Shown here in pieces: positions 26,980-34,950 of a stretch of DNA of 64,000 bases (positions are counted from its first letter, which is position 1; every line of letters begins with the position of its first letter). The notes under the pieces are model-generated. The model was not told where the DNA came from. It saw only the letters and a list, made by a program, of their open reading frames with translations, and did not search any database. Source of the DNA: Idiomarina sp. (GTDB lineage: Bacteria; Pseudomonadota; Gammaproteobacteria; Enterobacterales; Alteromonadaceae); NCBI GenBank assembly GCA_022565355.1, contig JAIUMU010000001.1, forward strand, positions 620,001 through 684,000, in the 5' to 3' direction. Made by a program: the position numbers and the translations under genes.

Positions 26980-27351
26980 TTAACGTATGGCGTAAGCTAA
27001 AAAGCTGCCCAGCATAATAGCAATAACACCAATCAATATCGCATTCTTCGGCAATACTTTCGTGGCCCACTCCATCAGCTGAATAAATCGGGTGCGCCCC
27101 ATTGCAGCTACAAATATACCCGCGAAAATAGCAATCCAGCCTATCACCGCTAAGGTAAGAGGAAATTTAGAAGCTGGTGCGGCTACTATCAATGCCACAC
27201 CCAACAGCACCCTAACTACTACGGCAATCATTTGCAGCGTGGGTGCGCGTTTATGTCGCTCGAGCAAATCGAAAACAGCGCTCGGTTTCATCAAAATGAT
27301 GGCGCCCATGGCAATAAGGAATACTGAAAATAGAAAAATAAGCGTATGCAT
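26980..27351 (-). CDS. Small four-helix membrane protein
   Basis: The 123-residue product has four hydrophobic helices with short loops, including VGVALIVAAPASKFPLTLAVIGWIAIFAGIFVAAMGRTRFIQ-like architecture. A longer frame reaches 27426, but the ATG at 27351 has GGAG eight bases upstream and begins a membrane helix, so it is preferred. I do not recognise a named family. It is a separate unit 35 bp downstream of the lipoprotein gene start region, on the same strand. Confidence 0.7.
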   Translation of the reverse strand: MHTLIFLFSVFLIAMGAIILMKPSAVFDLLERHKRAPTLQMIAVVVRVLLGVALIVAAPASKFPLTLAVIGWIAIFAGIFVAAMGRTRFIQLMEWATKVLPKNAILIGVIAIMLGSFLAYAIR

Positions 27352-27470
27352 AATTGTTTCTCCAGTGAAGCCGAACTGCCGGCGTATTATTAGGAAAGTT
27401 CTAGTACTGCCATTGCGGAAAACCATCTTCCTACTCTGCTTAGAATAGGCACTCTCCGCTGTTTACACAA

Positions 27471-28517
27471 CTATTCCAGTAGCGGCTTGCGAATAACCCT
27501 AGGGCTATCTTCACCATCAGCACATAATCCATATTGAAACGGCGAAGTTTGCTGTGGAATTACGAACAGTAAATCGGTAAACCACTGGCAACCAAGCTCA
27601 TCTTGTTGCACATAAATCGGGTAGGTCATGAAATCTCTTACGGGCTCAAATAACGGGTGTAACCAAGCATCACGCGCCTCTACCGTGGGCGCTGTAGCGT
27701 AGTAACGCCATTGCACATTATCGGGTGGGTTAAACTCGGCTATCGTGGCGCGTACCGATGTAACAGGCCAGTACAACGGCGTGCGAACCGAGGTACGCAC
27801 ATCCGCGGTCCAATAACCCTGATGATCCGCGCTTACAAGTTTCCAATGAAGTACCGAGAATGGTTGTGGCCATGCAGCTATGTATTGCTCTGAATTCGGG
27901 ACCGTTTCCTGTGCAAGGTGCAACGCACTTTGTTTTTGCATGTAAGCAAATCCAAGCCACGCGAGTGAAACTAGCAGGCAGCCGGCAATAAGGTTGCTAT
28001 GCCAGCGCCGATATACCGCCCACAACCCGAGCAATATACTGGCGCTGAAAATTGGATCTACTAGAAACAGCAGCCCGAAAGACACACGTTCGTGGCTAAC
28101 AGGCAACCATATGCCGATACTCCAAGCGGTAATTACATCAAGCGCAATGTGGGAAAGAATACCTGCTAACGCTATGCAATACAGCGGCCAAAACAGGTGC
28201 TGTTTAACCCCGAAACGCTGTGGCGAAGGCTTACTCAAAGCCACCCATAGCCAGCTTAGAAGAAGCACAAACGCGAGTGCCCAGAAAGGCGCAAGCAATA
28301 AAGAGTGAGTATAGGTGCCATGCCAATAGGCATGATAATGCAGCGGGCTGATTAAGTAGGTAAGAAAATCAATGTCCGGAAATACCCCTGCCAAGGCGCC
28401 AATCCACATCGCCTGTTTTGGGGAAATTTGTGTTGCGGGTTTGCGGCGCCGTTTGTACAACTGCAGCACTACACTCCCTGTAATTGCACCCAACGCCGCA
28501 TGGGTTATAAGTTCCAT
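27471..28517 (-). CDS. YdjM-like LexA-binding membrane metal-dependent hydrolase
   Basis: This 348-residue protein matches the YdjM/DUF457 family. It opens MELITHAALGAITGSVVLQLY, then GALAGVFPDIDFL, then HGTYTHSLLLAPFWAL and GILSHIALDVITAWSIGIWLP. The Asp and His residues in PDID, THS and SHIALDVIT are the family's candidate metal ligands. Membrane helices are interleaved. A soluble-looking C-terminal part (~230-348) is an extension beyond the family core. The TetR gene starts only 4 bp beyond the stop on the upstream side, on the same strand, so they may be co-expressed. Confidence 0.88.
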   Translation of the reverse strand: MELITHAALGAITGSVVLQLYKRRRKPATQISPKQAMWIGALAGVFPDIDFLTYLISPLHYHAYWHGTYTHSLLLAPFWALAFVLLLSWLWVALSKPSPQRFGVKQHLFWPLYCIALAGILSHIALDVITAWSIGIWLPVSHERVSFGLLFLVDPIFSASILLGLWAVYRRWHSNLIAGCLLVSLAWLGFAYMQKQSALHLAQETVPNSEQYIAAWPQPFSVLHWKLVSADHQGYWTADVRTSVRTPLYWPVTSVRATIAEFNPPDNVQWRYYATAPTVEARDAWLHPLFEPVRDFMTYPIYVQQDELGCQWFTDLLFVIPQQTSPFQYGLCADGEDSPRVIRKPLLE

Positions 28518-28520
28518 TGG

Positions 28521-29105
28521 CTATATCCAGAGGCTGATACTTTCACCCCGTTGCAAGGCTTCCTGTAACCGCTCTCGGGTGTTTTCTTGCTGCGGCGATT
28601 TATCATTCAACCAAAAAATAAAAATACCGATAAATAAACTACTAAGCGCTATTTCCTGGCCGATTCGTTGAATATGGCTAGCCTCTAACTCAGCCGCTTC
28701 ACGAAACCACTGCACGGTGCGGCTAATGCGCAGCAAACCCGCCGCTTGCAAGTGAAAATGGCCAGGTTCAAGTTTGTACAGCAACATTTCGCCAGTAAGT
28801 TTATGATATGGCGCCAGCGCATCGAGCCACGCTTGTATTGCCAACTGCAAGCGTTGCGAATTACTGTTTTCATTAGCTGTTTCTTGCTCGGAATAATTTG
28901 GGAACTGCGCCAGCATGGCATGGTCTGCGCGATCCAACCACGCATCAACAATATCGTCTTTCTGTGGAAACACAGCATTAATCTGCGCTAAAGAAACCTG
29001 CAAATGCCGCGCCACCTGATAGAGGGTAAGCCGCTCCCAACCCACATCAGCACCCAACGCAAGGGCGGTATCAAGAATATCATCGCGGTTTACTGTTGGT
29101 TTCAT
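28521..29105 (-). CDS. TetR-like transcriptional regulator
   Basis: This 194-residue protein has an N-terminal helix-turn-helix (TVNRDDILDTALALGADVGWERLTLYQVARHLQVSLAQINAVFPQKDDIVDAWL), typical of TetR regulators, and a helical ligand or dimer domain. The reading frame extends to 29198, but the ATG at 29105 has GAGGT just upstream and starts the domain correctly. The target is unknown. It lies directly upstream of the YdjM-like gene and may share its transcript. Confidence 0.85.
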   Translation of the reverse strand: MKPTVNRDDILDTALALGADVGWERLTLYQVARHLQVSLAQINAVFPQKDDIVDAWLDRADHAMLAQFPNYSEQETANENSNSQRLQLAIQAWLDALAPYHKLTGEMLLYKLEPGHFHLQAAGLLRISRTVQWFREAAELEASHIQRIGQEIALSSLFIGIFIFWLNDKSPQQENTRERLQEALQRGESISLWI

Positions 29106-29191
29106 CGCTACCTCACGGTTCTCAGTGCTCTGCATACGCAAGCACCTTGTGAATACTCTGTGAACATACGTGCATTTAAGCACCAACGGCA

Positions 29192-29734
29192 CTACCACAT
29201 CAAATCATCAGGAACCTTATAATCCGCATACGGATCATCTTCAGCAGTTGTTTCATCAACCGCATCACGGGTGTTACACAGCACAATAGTTTCGGGAATG
29301 CGCTGCTGAATTTTCTCGGCAATTTGCGCCGGAATTAACGCATAACTATCGGCATCACGAGCAATTGCTAGCTTACCTTGCGTAAGCTCATTATGAATTT
29401 TCTGCTTCACATACAGGCGTTTAACCAAAGTACCATCGGCAAAGTTAAATGCTACCTCACCTTTGTGCGCAATACGGTTCACATCGATAAGTTGGCGCAC
29501 TTGAGCCGCAATCGCGCGTTTTTCACGCTCAGCTTGTTGCTGCCGATTCAATTCCTGATCGCGAGCAACCTTCTCCAAGCGCTGCTGCTCAGCCAATACC
29601 GTTGCTTCATTCACAATTTTCTGCTTTTTACCCAGCTGCTTGCGCTGTAAATGCCGCTCTTTCTTCATTGATTTTAGCTTTTTCTCATCCGCTAAACCTG
29701 CCTTCAGCAACTGTTCCTGTAACGCGTTTTTCAT
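29192..29734 (-). CDS. yaiL: DUF2058 family protein (YaiL)
   Basis: This 180-residue protein is highly charged, with a long coiled-coil half (~10-85, KKLKSMKKERHLQRKQLGKKQK) and a C-terminal domain with VAFNFADGTLVKRLYVKQKIHNELTQGKLAIARDADSYALIPAQIAEKIQQR. This is the DUF2058/YaiL pattern of gammaproteobacteria. The E. coli protein is described as nucleoid- or polynucleotide-associated. No activity is established. It has its own ATG and no operon partner. Confidence 0.9.
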   Translation of the reverse strand: MKNALQEQLLKAGLADEKKLKSMKKERHLQRKQLGKKQKIVNEATVLAEQQRLEKVARDQELNRQQQAEREKRAIAAQVRQLIDVNRIAHKGEVAFNFADGTLVKRLYVKQKIHNELTQGKLAIARDADSYALIPAQIAEKIQQRIPETIVLCNTRDAVDETTAEDDPYADYKVPDDLMW

Positions 29735-29915
29735 AACCTTTTTGCCCTGCTTATATTTACTAAACTACTGTAGATAACCAATAGTAACTGCTCGATATGG
29801 CGAACATTTTCTTCAGCTTTTCAAGCTCTTTGCATTTTAATCGTTTGCTATAATCCCAACCAAGCCGCACAATGATTATGTTAAACCAAATGATTAATCA
29901 CATAAGGATAGGATT

Positions 29916-30053
29916 ATGACACTGCATATTACCCTTATACCAGTACTCTCTATTCTTGCTGGTATTCTGATACTAATTCGCCCTAAATTGCTAAACTTTG
30001 TTGTAGCCGTGTACCTCATCGTGATCGGCGCAGTTCAGATTCTGGGGCTTTAA
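29916..30053 (+). CDS. DUF3096 small membrane protein
   Basis: This 45-residue, mostly hydrophobic protein reads ILAGILILIRPKLLN then VVAVYLIVIGAVQILGL, the DUF3096 signature of two short helices around an RPKLLN turn. A ribosome-binding AGGATAGG lies about six to ten bases before the ATG. It is too short for the usual ORF cutoffs but the motif match is good. A hairpin follows. Function unknown. Confidence 0.75.
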   Translation: MTLHITLIPVLSILAGILILIRPKLLNFVVAVYLIVIGAVQILGL

Positions 30054-30071
30054 GTATACTGCTTAAACTAA

Positions 30072-30101
30072 CAGGGCCAACCACGCTTGTGGTTGGCCCT
30101 G
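30072..30101. terminator. Perfect 13-bp hairpin between DUF3096 and cupin genes
   Basis: Arms CAGGGCCAACCAC and GTGGTTGGCCCTG flank a 4-nt loop in the convergent gap between the small plus-strand gene and the minus-strand cupin gene. The U tract is poor on both sides, but position and stability suggest transcription termination. Confidence 0.65.
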
Positions 30102-30122
30102 CTACCAACTAGTTTACATTCT

Positions 30123-30593
30123 TCAGTTGCGCGGATCGTCATCCGGATTTATATATTCAATGCCCCACGGGCCGTTGCCATGCAATTGAATAATGGTTTC
30201 CCCTTCTGCATAACCGAACATGGGATCTCCCGGTGGCATAATTGCTACGCTTCCCGGCGGTAATTCATGGGTTGCGCTTTCATCAAAGTACTCCCCATGA
30301 GCAAAATGCAAGGTTCCGTATAATACGGTTAATCTTTCGTACGCTGGGTGAATATGGGGTAAAATACGATATCCATCAGCAAGCCGCAGGCGGAAGGTAA
30401 AAGGCTCTTCCGAGCTTAAATCACCTTCAATAAAAGCAATTTCAGCTCCTTCTCCCATCGAGGCCACCGGCCCCCATTTCAGTTCATCAGGGGTAATCAT
30501 CATGTGGCCATCGCCTCTGTAGCGATGCTCATCTGCATGAGCGTTAACCATTATGAGCAAGGTACAGAGTAAAACTCCAAGAATAGTTTTCAT
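30123..30593 (-). CDS. Exported cupin-domain protein
   Basis: This 156-residue protein has a signal peptide (MKTILGVLLCTLLIMVNAHA). The cupin fold is shown by GYRILPHIHPAYERLTVLYGTLHFAHGE and by LPPGSVAIMPPGDPMFGYAEGETIIQLHGNGPW. These give the first motif (H-x-H, E) and a second His. The ATG at 30593 is supported by a strong GAGGAGG; the frame extends to 30674 but nothing favours that start. Periplasmic cupins of this kind often bind a metal, and the substrate is unknown. Confidence 0.85.
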   Translation of the reverse strand: MKTILGVLLCTLLIMVNAHADEHRYRGDGHMMITPDELKWGPVASMGEGAEIAFIEGDLSSEEPFTFRLRLADGYRILPHIHPAYERLTVLYGTLHFAHGEYFDESATHELPPGSVAIMPPGDPMFGYAEGETIIQLHGNGPWGIEYINPDDDPRN

Positions 30594-30720
30594 GGTATTT
30601 CCTCCTCTCACGAATAAGCCGCTGGTTGTTTTATGTACAACACTAAGCTTAGTTTGCATCATAATTGTTCGCAAGGCGTTAGCAAAACTGCGAAAGCAGG
30701 TTTTCGTTAACCGTTAGTTA

Positions 30721-32475
30721 TCAATTCCCGAGCCAACCGATCCATCTTGAAAGATCATCCGCACACATTGGCTTAGCGTAATAAAATCCTTGTGCATAAC
30801 GGTAGTTCAGCGAAATAAGGAAGGCCTCATGGGCGGCCGTTTCCACGCCTTCGCCGAGGGCATCGATCTGAAGATGGCTACTTAATTGCGCAAGGCTTGC
30901 TACTACACCAGCTCCGCGGCCGTCGGGCGTTTGCCCAACGAATATTTTATCAACCTTAATGAGTTTGAACGGCATATCAATGAGCCGCCCCAGAGAAGAA
31001 TAACCCGTACCAAAATCATCCAAGGCAAGAGAGAATCCAGCGGCCACCAACTTGTTGATCACGTTACTGGCCTCCCCCAAATCGAACTCTAGGGCTGTTT
31101 CTGTAATTTCTAGTTTAATATTTTCTGGTGCAACATCTATCGCTTGCGATATGGCAATGAAACGATCTGCTAGATTCGGATCTCGAAGCTGAGTAGGAGA
31201 AACATTTACTGAAATCCAGAACGCTTCGTTTCCCGATAGCTCCTGCCAGCGACGAAGTTGTAGGCAAGCATCTTCAAAAACCTGCCCACCAAGTTCAACC
31301 ATCAGCCCAAGTTTTTCAGCTAAGGGAATAAATTGATCCGGCCCAATAGAGGCTTCCCCATCAGAACGAGGCCAGCGCAGTAAAGCCTCTGCTCCTACAG
31401 CTTTGCCGCTTTGAAGCTCTATTACCGGCTGATAAAAAAGTACTAACGATTTGTTGGCAACAGCAACTTGTAAATCACTCTCAAGTGCAATTGCGGCGCG
31501 TTGCGCCTCTCTAATACTGTGATCCGCCCAGCGAATAGGATCTACATCTGTGTTTGTTGCTCCCTCAGCTAGCTCTTCTGCCAGAAGGGCAAGCTCTCGA
31601 GCATGGCTGCCATCAATTGGAGAGCGGGCAATGCCCGCACTCACTTCAACTCGAACAACCTCACCTGCAACTTCGAAATTTTTTTCTCTAATTGCGGCAA
31701 TAAAAGAGCGTGCTCGCTTCATTAAATGCTCATCTGGGTCGCCCACTGCATCGGCATCCGCGGAAATAATCACCGCAAACGTGTATTCATGAGAACGCGC
31801 AAGAGATTCTCTTGCTTCAAGCCTATTTCCGAGGCGTTTAGCAATATCAGTTAAGAGGTGATTAATGGCCTCAACACCGAAAGCCTGATCAATGCGCTCC
31901 AAACGCCTAAACTGCAAAGATACAAGCCCAGTTACTAACTGTGAGCCCGCTGTCTCGTCAATGAAGCGTTGCAACCGCAATAACATGCTTCGATGGTTCA
32001 AAGCGCCTGTAATCGGATCGTGCTTCGCACCGCTTGAATTCAGAAGCGCATTCAACCGCCTAGTTTGCCCCTCTAACCTGTTTTCAGCGGGGTTCGCTTC
32101 CGTAATCTCTTGCAGCACGGAAAAGAAATAATCCTGCCCTTCTCCATCATGCCGCAAACGAGTAATGGTCCACTCCACCAAGTAAGGTGTTCCATCCTTC
32201 CGATAGTTCCAAGCACGACCTTCAAAGGAATCCCCGGCACTCAAATTAGCTTTTAACCTACGCATTACTGCACGGTCTGTTTTCGGGCCTTGCAGAATGC
32301 GTGGAGTAGCACCTATCAGCTCCTCTCGGGTATAACCCGTCATCCGCATAAAAGCATCATTAACATGCACGAATACCGGCCCCGGCAATTCCAATTCACC
32401 AGTGGTAATAACTACCGAGAAGTCTGATTTCTGAATAGCAGCCAATACGATAGGAGATTTATCTTCATACGCCAT
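30721..32475 (-). CDS. PAS-GGDEF(degenerate)-EAL c-di-GMP phosphodiesterase
   Basis: About 584 residues. A PAS domain (~1-125) has NDAFMRMTGYTREELIGATPRILQGPKTD. It resembles LOV but the photoactive NCRF Cys is replaced by TPRI, so light sensing is unlikely. The GGDEF-like domain (~150-300) has SHEYTF where GGDEF should be, so it is probably not a cyclase. The EAL domain (~330-585) keeps EALLRW, SVNVSPTQL, EITETALEF, DDFGTGYSSLG, KVDKIFVG and EGVET, so it should hydrolyse c-di-GMP. No transmembrane helix is seen, so it is cytoplasmic. The ATG at 32475 has AAGGA nine bases upstream and is preferred over one at 32484. Confidence 0.9.
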   Translation of the reverse strand: MAYEDKSPIVLAAIQKSDFSVVITTGELELPGPVFVHVNDAFMRMTGYTREELIGATPRILQGPKTDRAVMRRLKANLSAGDSFEGRAWNYRKDGTPYLVEWTITRLRHDGEGQDYFFSVLQEITEANPAENRLEGQTRRLNALLNSSGAKHDPITGALNHRSMLLRLQRFIDETAGSQLVTGLVSLQFRRLERIDQAFGVEAINHLLTDIAKRLGNRLEARESLARSHEYTFAVIISADADAVGDPDEHLMKRARSFIAAIREKNFEVAGEVVRVEVSAGIARSPIDGSHARELALLAEELAEGATNTDVDPIRWADHSIREAQRAAIALESDLQVAVANKSLVLFYQPVIELQSGKAVGAEALLRWPRSDGEASIGPDQFIPLAEKLGLMVELGGQVFEDACLQLRRWQELSGNEAFWISVNVSPTQLRDPNLADRFIAISQAIDVAPENIKLEITETALEFDLGEASNVINKLVAAGFSLALDDFGTGYSSLGRLIDMPFKLIKVDKIFVGQTPDGRGAGVVASLAQLSSHLQIDALGEGVETAAHEAFLISLNYRYAQGFYYAKPMCADDLSRWIGWLGN

Positions 32476-32736
32476 TCGCTGCATTCCTTAAGAAGATTGC
32501 GGACAGTGATTCAACACTATATACCTGAAAATTGGCAAAATCTACGCACGAACATGGTGCGCAGTGGTTGGCAGTACAAGCTCCCCTAAACACCCATAAC
32601 CGATTCACATCGCAGTTCGCTTGATCAGAGAGCTCCTCTACGTAAACTAAGTTGCCATCTCTGATGCCAGAAAATTCTCTTGTTCTCTGCACAGAGTTCG
32701 TCGTCAGCTAATACTCACCACAGAATTTTTATGTTT

Positions 32737-33642
32737 TTATCTAGCAGTTTCTAATAGCTCTATAAAAATACTTCCTAGCTCCGCGATGGCAGCATTTCGC
32801 TCTGCAACTGATGCTGTGGTTTCTGTAATGTAGAAAGCCACAAATACGGGTTTGCGGTCAGGAGGCCAAATAACCGCAGTAATCGATCTGGAGCCAAATC
32901 CGCCCGCACCTGTTCGATCACCGATAATCCAGCCATCAGGAATACTTAACCGAAACAAATCATCAGCAACTTGGTTGCTCACCAACCATGCACGCAATTG
33001 CTCAGTAGATGCCGCTGATAGCGCGTTACCTACCAACAACCTTTCGAGGTTACTAACCATTGCACTTGGGGTTGTTGTATCTCTCTCGTCGCCCGGCATT
33101 GCCGTATTAAGCTCTGTTTCCCAGCGATCAAGTCGAGTTACGCGGTCACCGAGCATCCGCGCAAAATTTGTAACCCCCTCAGGGCCACCTAAGCGCTGTA
33201 AAATTAGATTAGCCGCCGTATTATCACTTGTTGCCATCGTCGCTTCGCAAAGCTCAAAAAGGGTTATATCTCGCGTATCTGCATATGCTTCTAAAACAGG
33301 AGAGTAGGTTACTAAATCAGCTGATGAAACACTTACTCTGGCTGAAATCTGCTCACTGCCATCATCAACGAGCTGCAATAACCCCGCACATGCCAGCGTT
33401 TTAAATGTGCTATTCAGAGGAAAGCGCTGATCAGCGTTGTACTCCCAGCGCATCCCCGTCTCCGAGTCTTGGGCTACAAAACCAATACGAGCATCTAGGT
33501 TGTTCTCAATACGTAAAAGTTCGGCGAGCAAAGCATCGTCTTCAGCACCAAAAGAAGCGGAAGAAGCATAAGCCCCCGCAGTAGCAATAGAAATCACCAA
33601 CGCAGACATAAAAAATAAGTAATATTTGTGCTTTGTTTTCAC
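32737..33642 (-). CDS. Class A beta-lactamase, carbenicillinase-like (RTG motif)
   Basis: This 301-residue protein has a signal peptide (~1-27) and every class A motif. These are S78-T-F-K81 (nucleophile and general base), S139-D-N141, the omega loop E175-T-E-L-N179, and R243-T-G245 in place of the usual KTG. C85 and C132 sit where Ambler C77 and C123 form a disulfide. Arg at the KTG position, with the GDRTGAGGFGSRSITAVIW stretch, is the mark of CARB/RTG carbenicillinases. The expected product is a periplasmic penicillin and carbenicillin hydrolase. The start is a GTG with AGGG upstream. It lies just downstream of an attC cassette array on the same strand, so it may have been a cassette. A phenotype cannot be inferred from sequence. 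Confidence 0.93.
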   Translation of the reverse strand: MKTKHKYYLFFMSALVISIATAGAYASSASFGAEDDALLAELLRIENNLDARIGFVAQDSETGMRWEYNADQRFPLNSTFKTLACAGLLQLVDDGSEQISARVSVSSADLVTYSPVLEAYADTRDITLFELCEATMATSDNTAANLILQRLGGPEGVTNFARMLGDRVTRLDRWETELNTAMPGDERDTTTPSAMVSNLERLLVGNALSAASTEQLRAWLVSNQVADDLFRLSIPDGWIIGDRTGAGGFGSRSITAVIWPPDRKPVFVAFYITETTASVAERNAAIAELGSIFIELLETAR

Positions 33643-33762
33643 ACTACAATTGCCCTTATTTGATAACGTTATAACGCAGAAATGGCAATATATGATTTCT
33701 ACTCAACCGATGGTGTGTTGCATTACTATATTTACTGTTATGCGATACATAGTAATCCTAAG

Positions 33763-34341
33763 TTACTTAAGAATGCCGGAACTAACCGCGCCTTCTAGCT
33801 TAGAGCGCATAACATACCAAAGCTCCTTGCTGCCGGCCTCTATCCGTTGATTTACTGAAAACACTTTTTCTTTTGTTACACCATGAGCTTCCCAGCTGTG
33901 GCCACCACCATGGATATTGTGAAGCAAGGGTGGAACCCTATCTATTGCTTTAGCAAAGCGAGAATCCGCCGTTTCACCGGCCTCGAACTCGTGCCATAGT
34001 TGCATAAATTCATCGGCCATTTCAGCAGGCAAAATGTTTAAGATCCTACGAATCCCCTCTGCTTCTTCAGCTTTGTTTTCGCTCGTTTCACTTGCGTAAA
34101 TAATAGTATCGCCAGTATCAATCTCTCCAAGGTCATGAATGAGAAGCATCTTAATAACCCGATTAATATCTATCGCTTCATCAGCGAAATCTTTCAACAT
34201 CAACGCAGTTAAGCATACATGCCAGCTATGTTCCGCCGAATTCTCGAATCTCTCAAAACCTACTGGCTTTGTTTTTCGATGTACGCCTTTAAGCTTCTCA
34301 ATCTCAACAACAAAAGCGAGGATTTTTTCAATTTCTTCCAC
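33763..34341 (-). CDS. HD-domain hydrolase in attC cassette
   Basis: This 192-residue protein has the HD motif. H-x-x-x in ENSAEHSWHV and the paired HD in LLIHDLGEIDTGD (~68-80), with a later Asp in FAKAIDRVPPLLHN, would bind the metal. It resembles YfbR/HDDC2-type 5'-deoxynucleotidases. The start is a GTG with AAGGAG six bases upstream. It is flanked upstream by an attC-like repeat, so it is a cassette gene. Confidence 0.85.
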   Translation of the reverse strand: MEEIEKILAFVVEIEKLKGVHRKTKPVGFERFENSAEHSWHVCLTALMLKDFADEAIDINRVIKMLLIHDLGEIDTGDTIIYASETSENKAEEAEGIRRILNILPAEMADEFMQLWHEFEAGETADSRFAKAIDRVPPLLHNIHGGGHSWEAHGVTKEKVFSVNQRIEAGSKELWYVMRSKLEGAVSSGILK

Positions 34342-34371
34342 TACTTCTCCTTAGTAGTTAACTAAATTCCC

Positions 34372-34441
34372 TACTAACGCACCCAGGTACGAGTTTACCT
34401 TTCAGCCAGCACACATGGCTGGCGATAAATTTTAGTTATTA
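34372..34441 (-). repeat. attC-like recombination site downstream of the GNAT cassette
   Basis: Read on the minus strand it begins near TAATAAC and ends GTTAGTA, one base off the GTTRRRY R' core. An internal dyad GCCAGCC/GGCTGGC surrounds a short loop, the stem expected of attC. It overlaps the stop of the GNAT gene and precedes the HD gene. Confidence 0.65.
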
Positions 34442-34861
34442 GGAAACCGTAAGGCTCATATAGTAAAGCCGCTCGTCTTCGTTAATTATGCCAAACCCTT
34501 TCCGTTTATAGAGATGAACAGCTGGGCTATTTTTAAATACTCTCAGCTTCAATGTCGAAAAACCATGTTCTTTAGTAAGTCGCTCAGCCTCCGCTAGCGC
34601 GAAAGAACCGATACCTCGATTTTGATAGCTCTGAACAACTTGTAAATCACGTAAATAACATTCTTCGTTATCGAAAGATAATCTAATAACACCTACTAAC
34701 TGCCCCTCAAATAAAATATCGAAGTTCGCAAGCTCTTTCGTCATATTCTCAATTTGAGCTTCATCCCAATCTACAGAATATTGTTCATAATATGGCCGCA
34801 TATTCGTAAGGGTAAAACTCGCCGCTCTTGCCAAATCCTTTGCCGGCCTACATGTAACCAC
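34439..34861 (-). CDS. GNAT family acetyltransferase in attC cassette
   Basis: This 140-residue protein has the GNAT acetyl-CoA site in QSYQNRGIGSFALAEAERL (Q/R-x-x-G-x-G/A type) and a C-terminal LKLRVFKNSPAVHLYKRKGFGIINEDERLYYMSL. The start is a GTG whose strong AGGAGG lies inside the R' end of the adjoining attC (GTTAGGAGG). The acyl acceptor is unknown; antibiotic, polyamine and protein substrates are all possible. It is a cassette gene between two attC-like sites. Confidence 0.82.
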   Translation of the reverse strand: MVTCRPAKDLARAASFTLTNMRPYYEQYSVDWDEAQIENMTKELANFDILFEGQLVGVIRLSFDNEECYLRDLQVVQSYQNRGIGSFALAEAERLTKEHGFSTLKLRVFKNSPAVHLYKRKGFGIINEDERLYYMSLTVS

Positions 34862-34871
34862 CGATCTAGCC

Positions 34872-34950
34872 TCCTAACGTTTGAGGTAACCGCCACGCTG
34901 TAGCGGAGCAGCCAGCGCCCTTCGCTGGTAATAAAACTGGCTTGTTAGAT
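34872..34950 (-). repeat. attC site between hydrolase and GNAT cassettes
   Basis: A 79-bp site. On the minus strand it starts ATCTAAC (RYYYAAC) and ends GTTAGGA, nearly GTTRRRY. The plus-strand end GTTAGAT matches GTTRRRY exactly. The interior has a CAGCGAAGGGCGCTG stem-loop. The stop codon (TAA) of the alpha/beta-hydrolase gene lies inside the RYYYAAC box, as in known cassettes. Confidence 0.85.

Noticed and set aside
32300-32330. LOV photoreceptor call for the PAS domain of the EAL protein
   Set aside because: The catalytic Cys of the NCRF motif is replaced, so only a PAS call is supported.
32465-32692. 75-residue minus-strand frame between bla and the EAL gene
   Set aside because: It overlaps the EAL start, has no ribosome-binding site or family pattern and reads as out-of-frame spacer.
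33719-33769. attC site between the HD gene and bla
   Set aside because: It has an internal dyad and one GTTRRRY-like end but no RYYYAAC partner at proper distance; kept only as a question in the bla finding.
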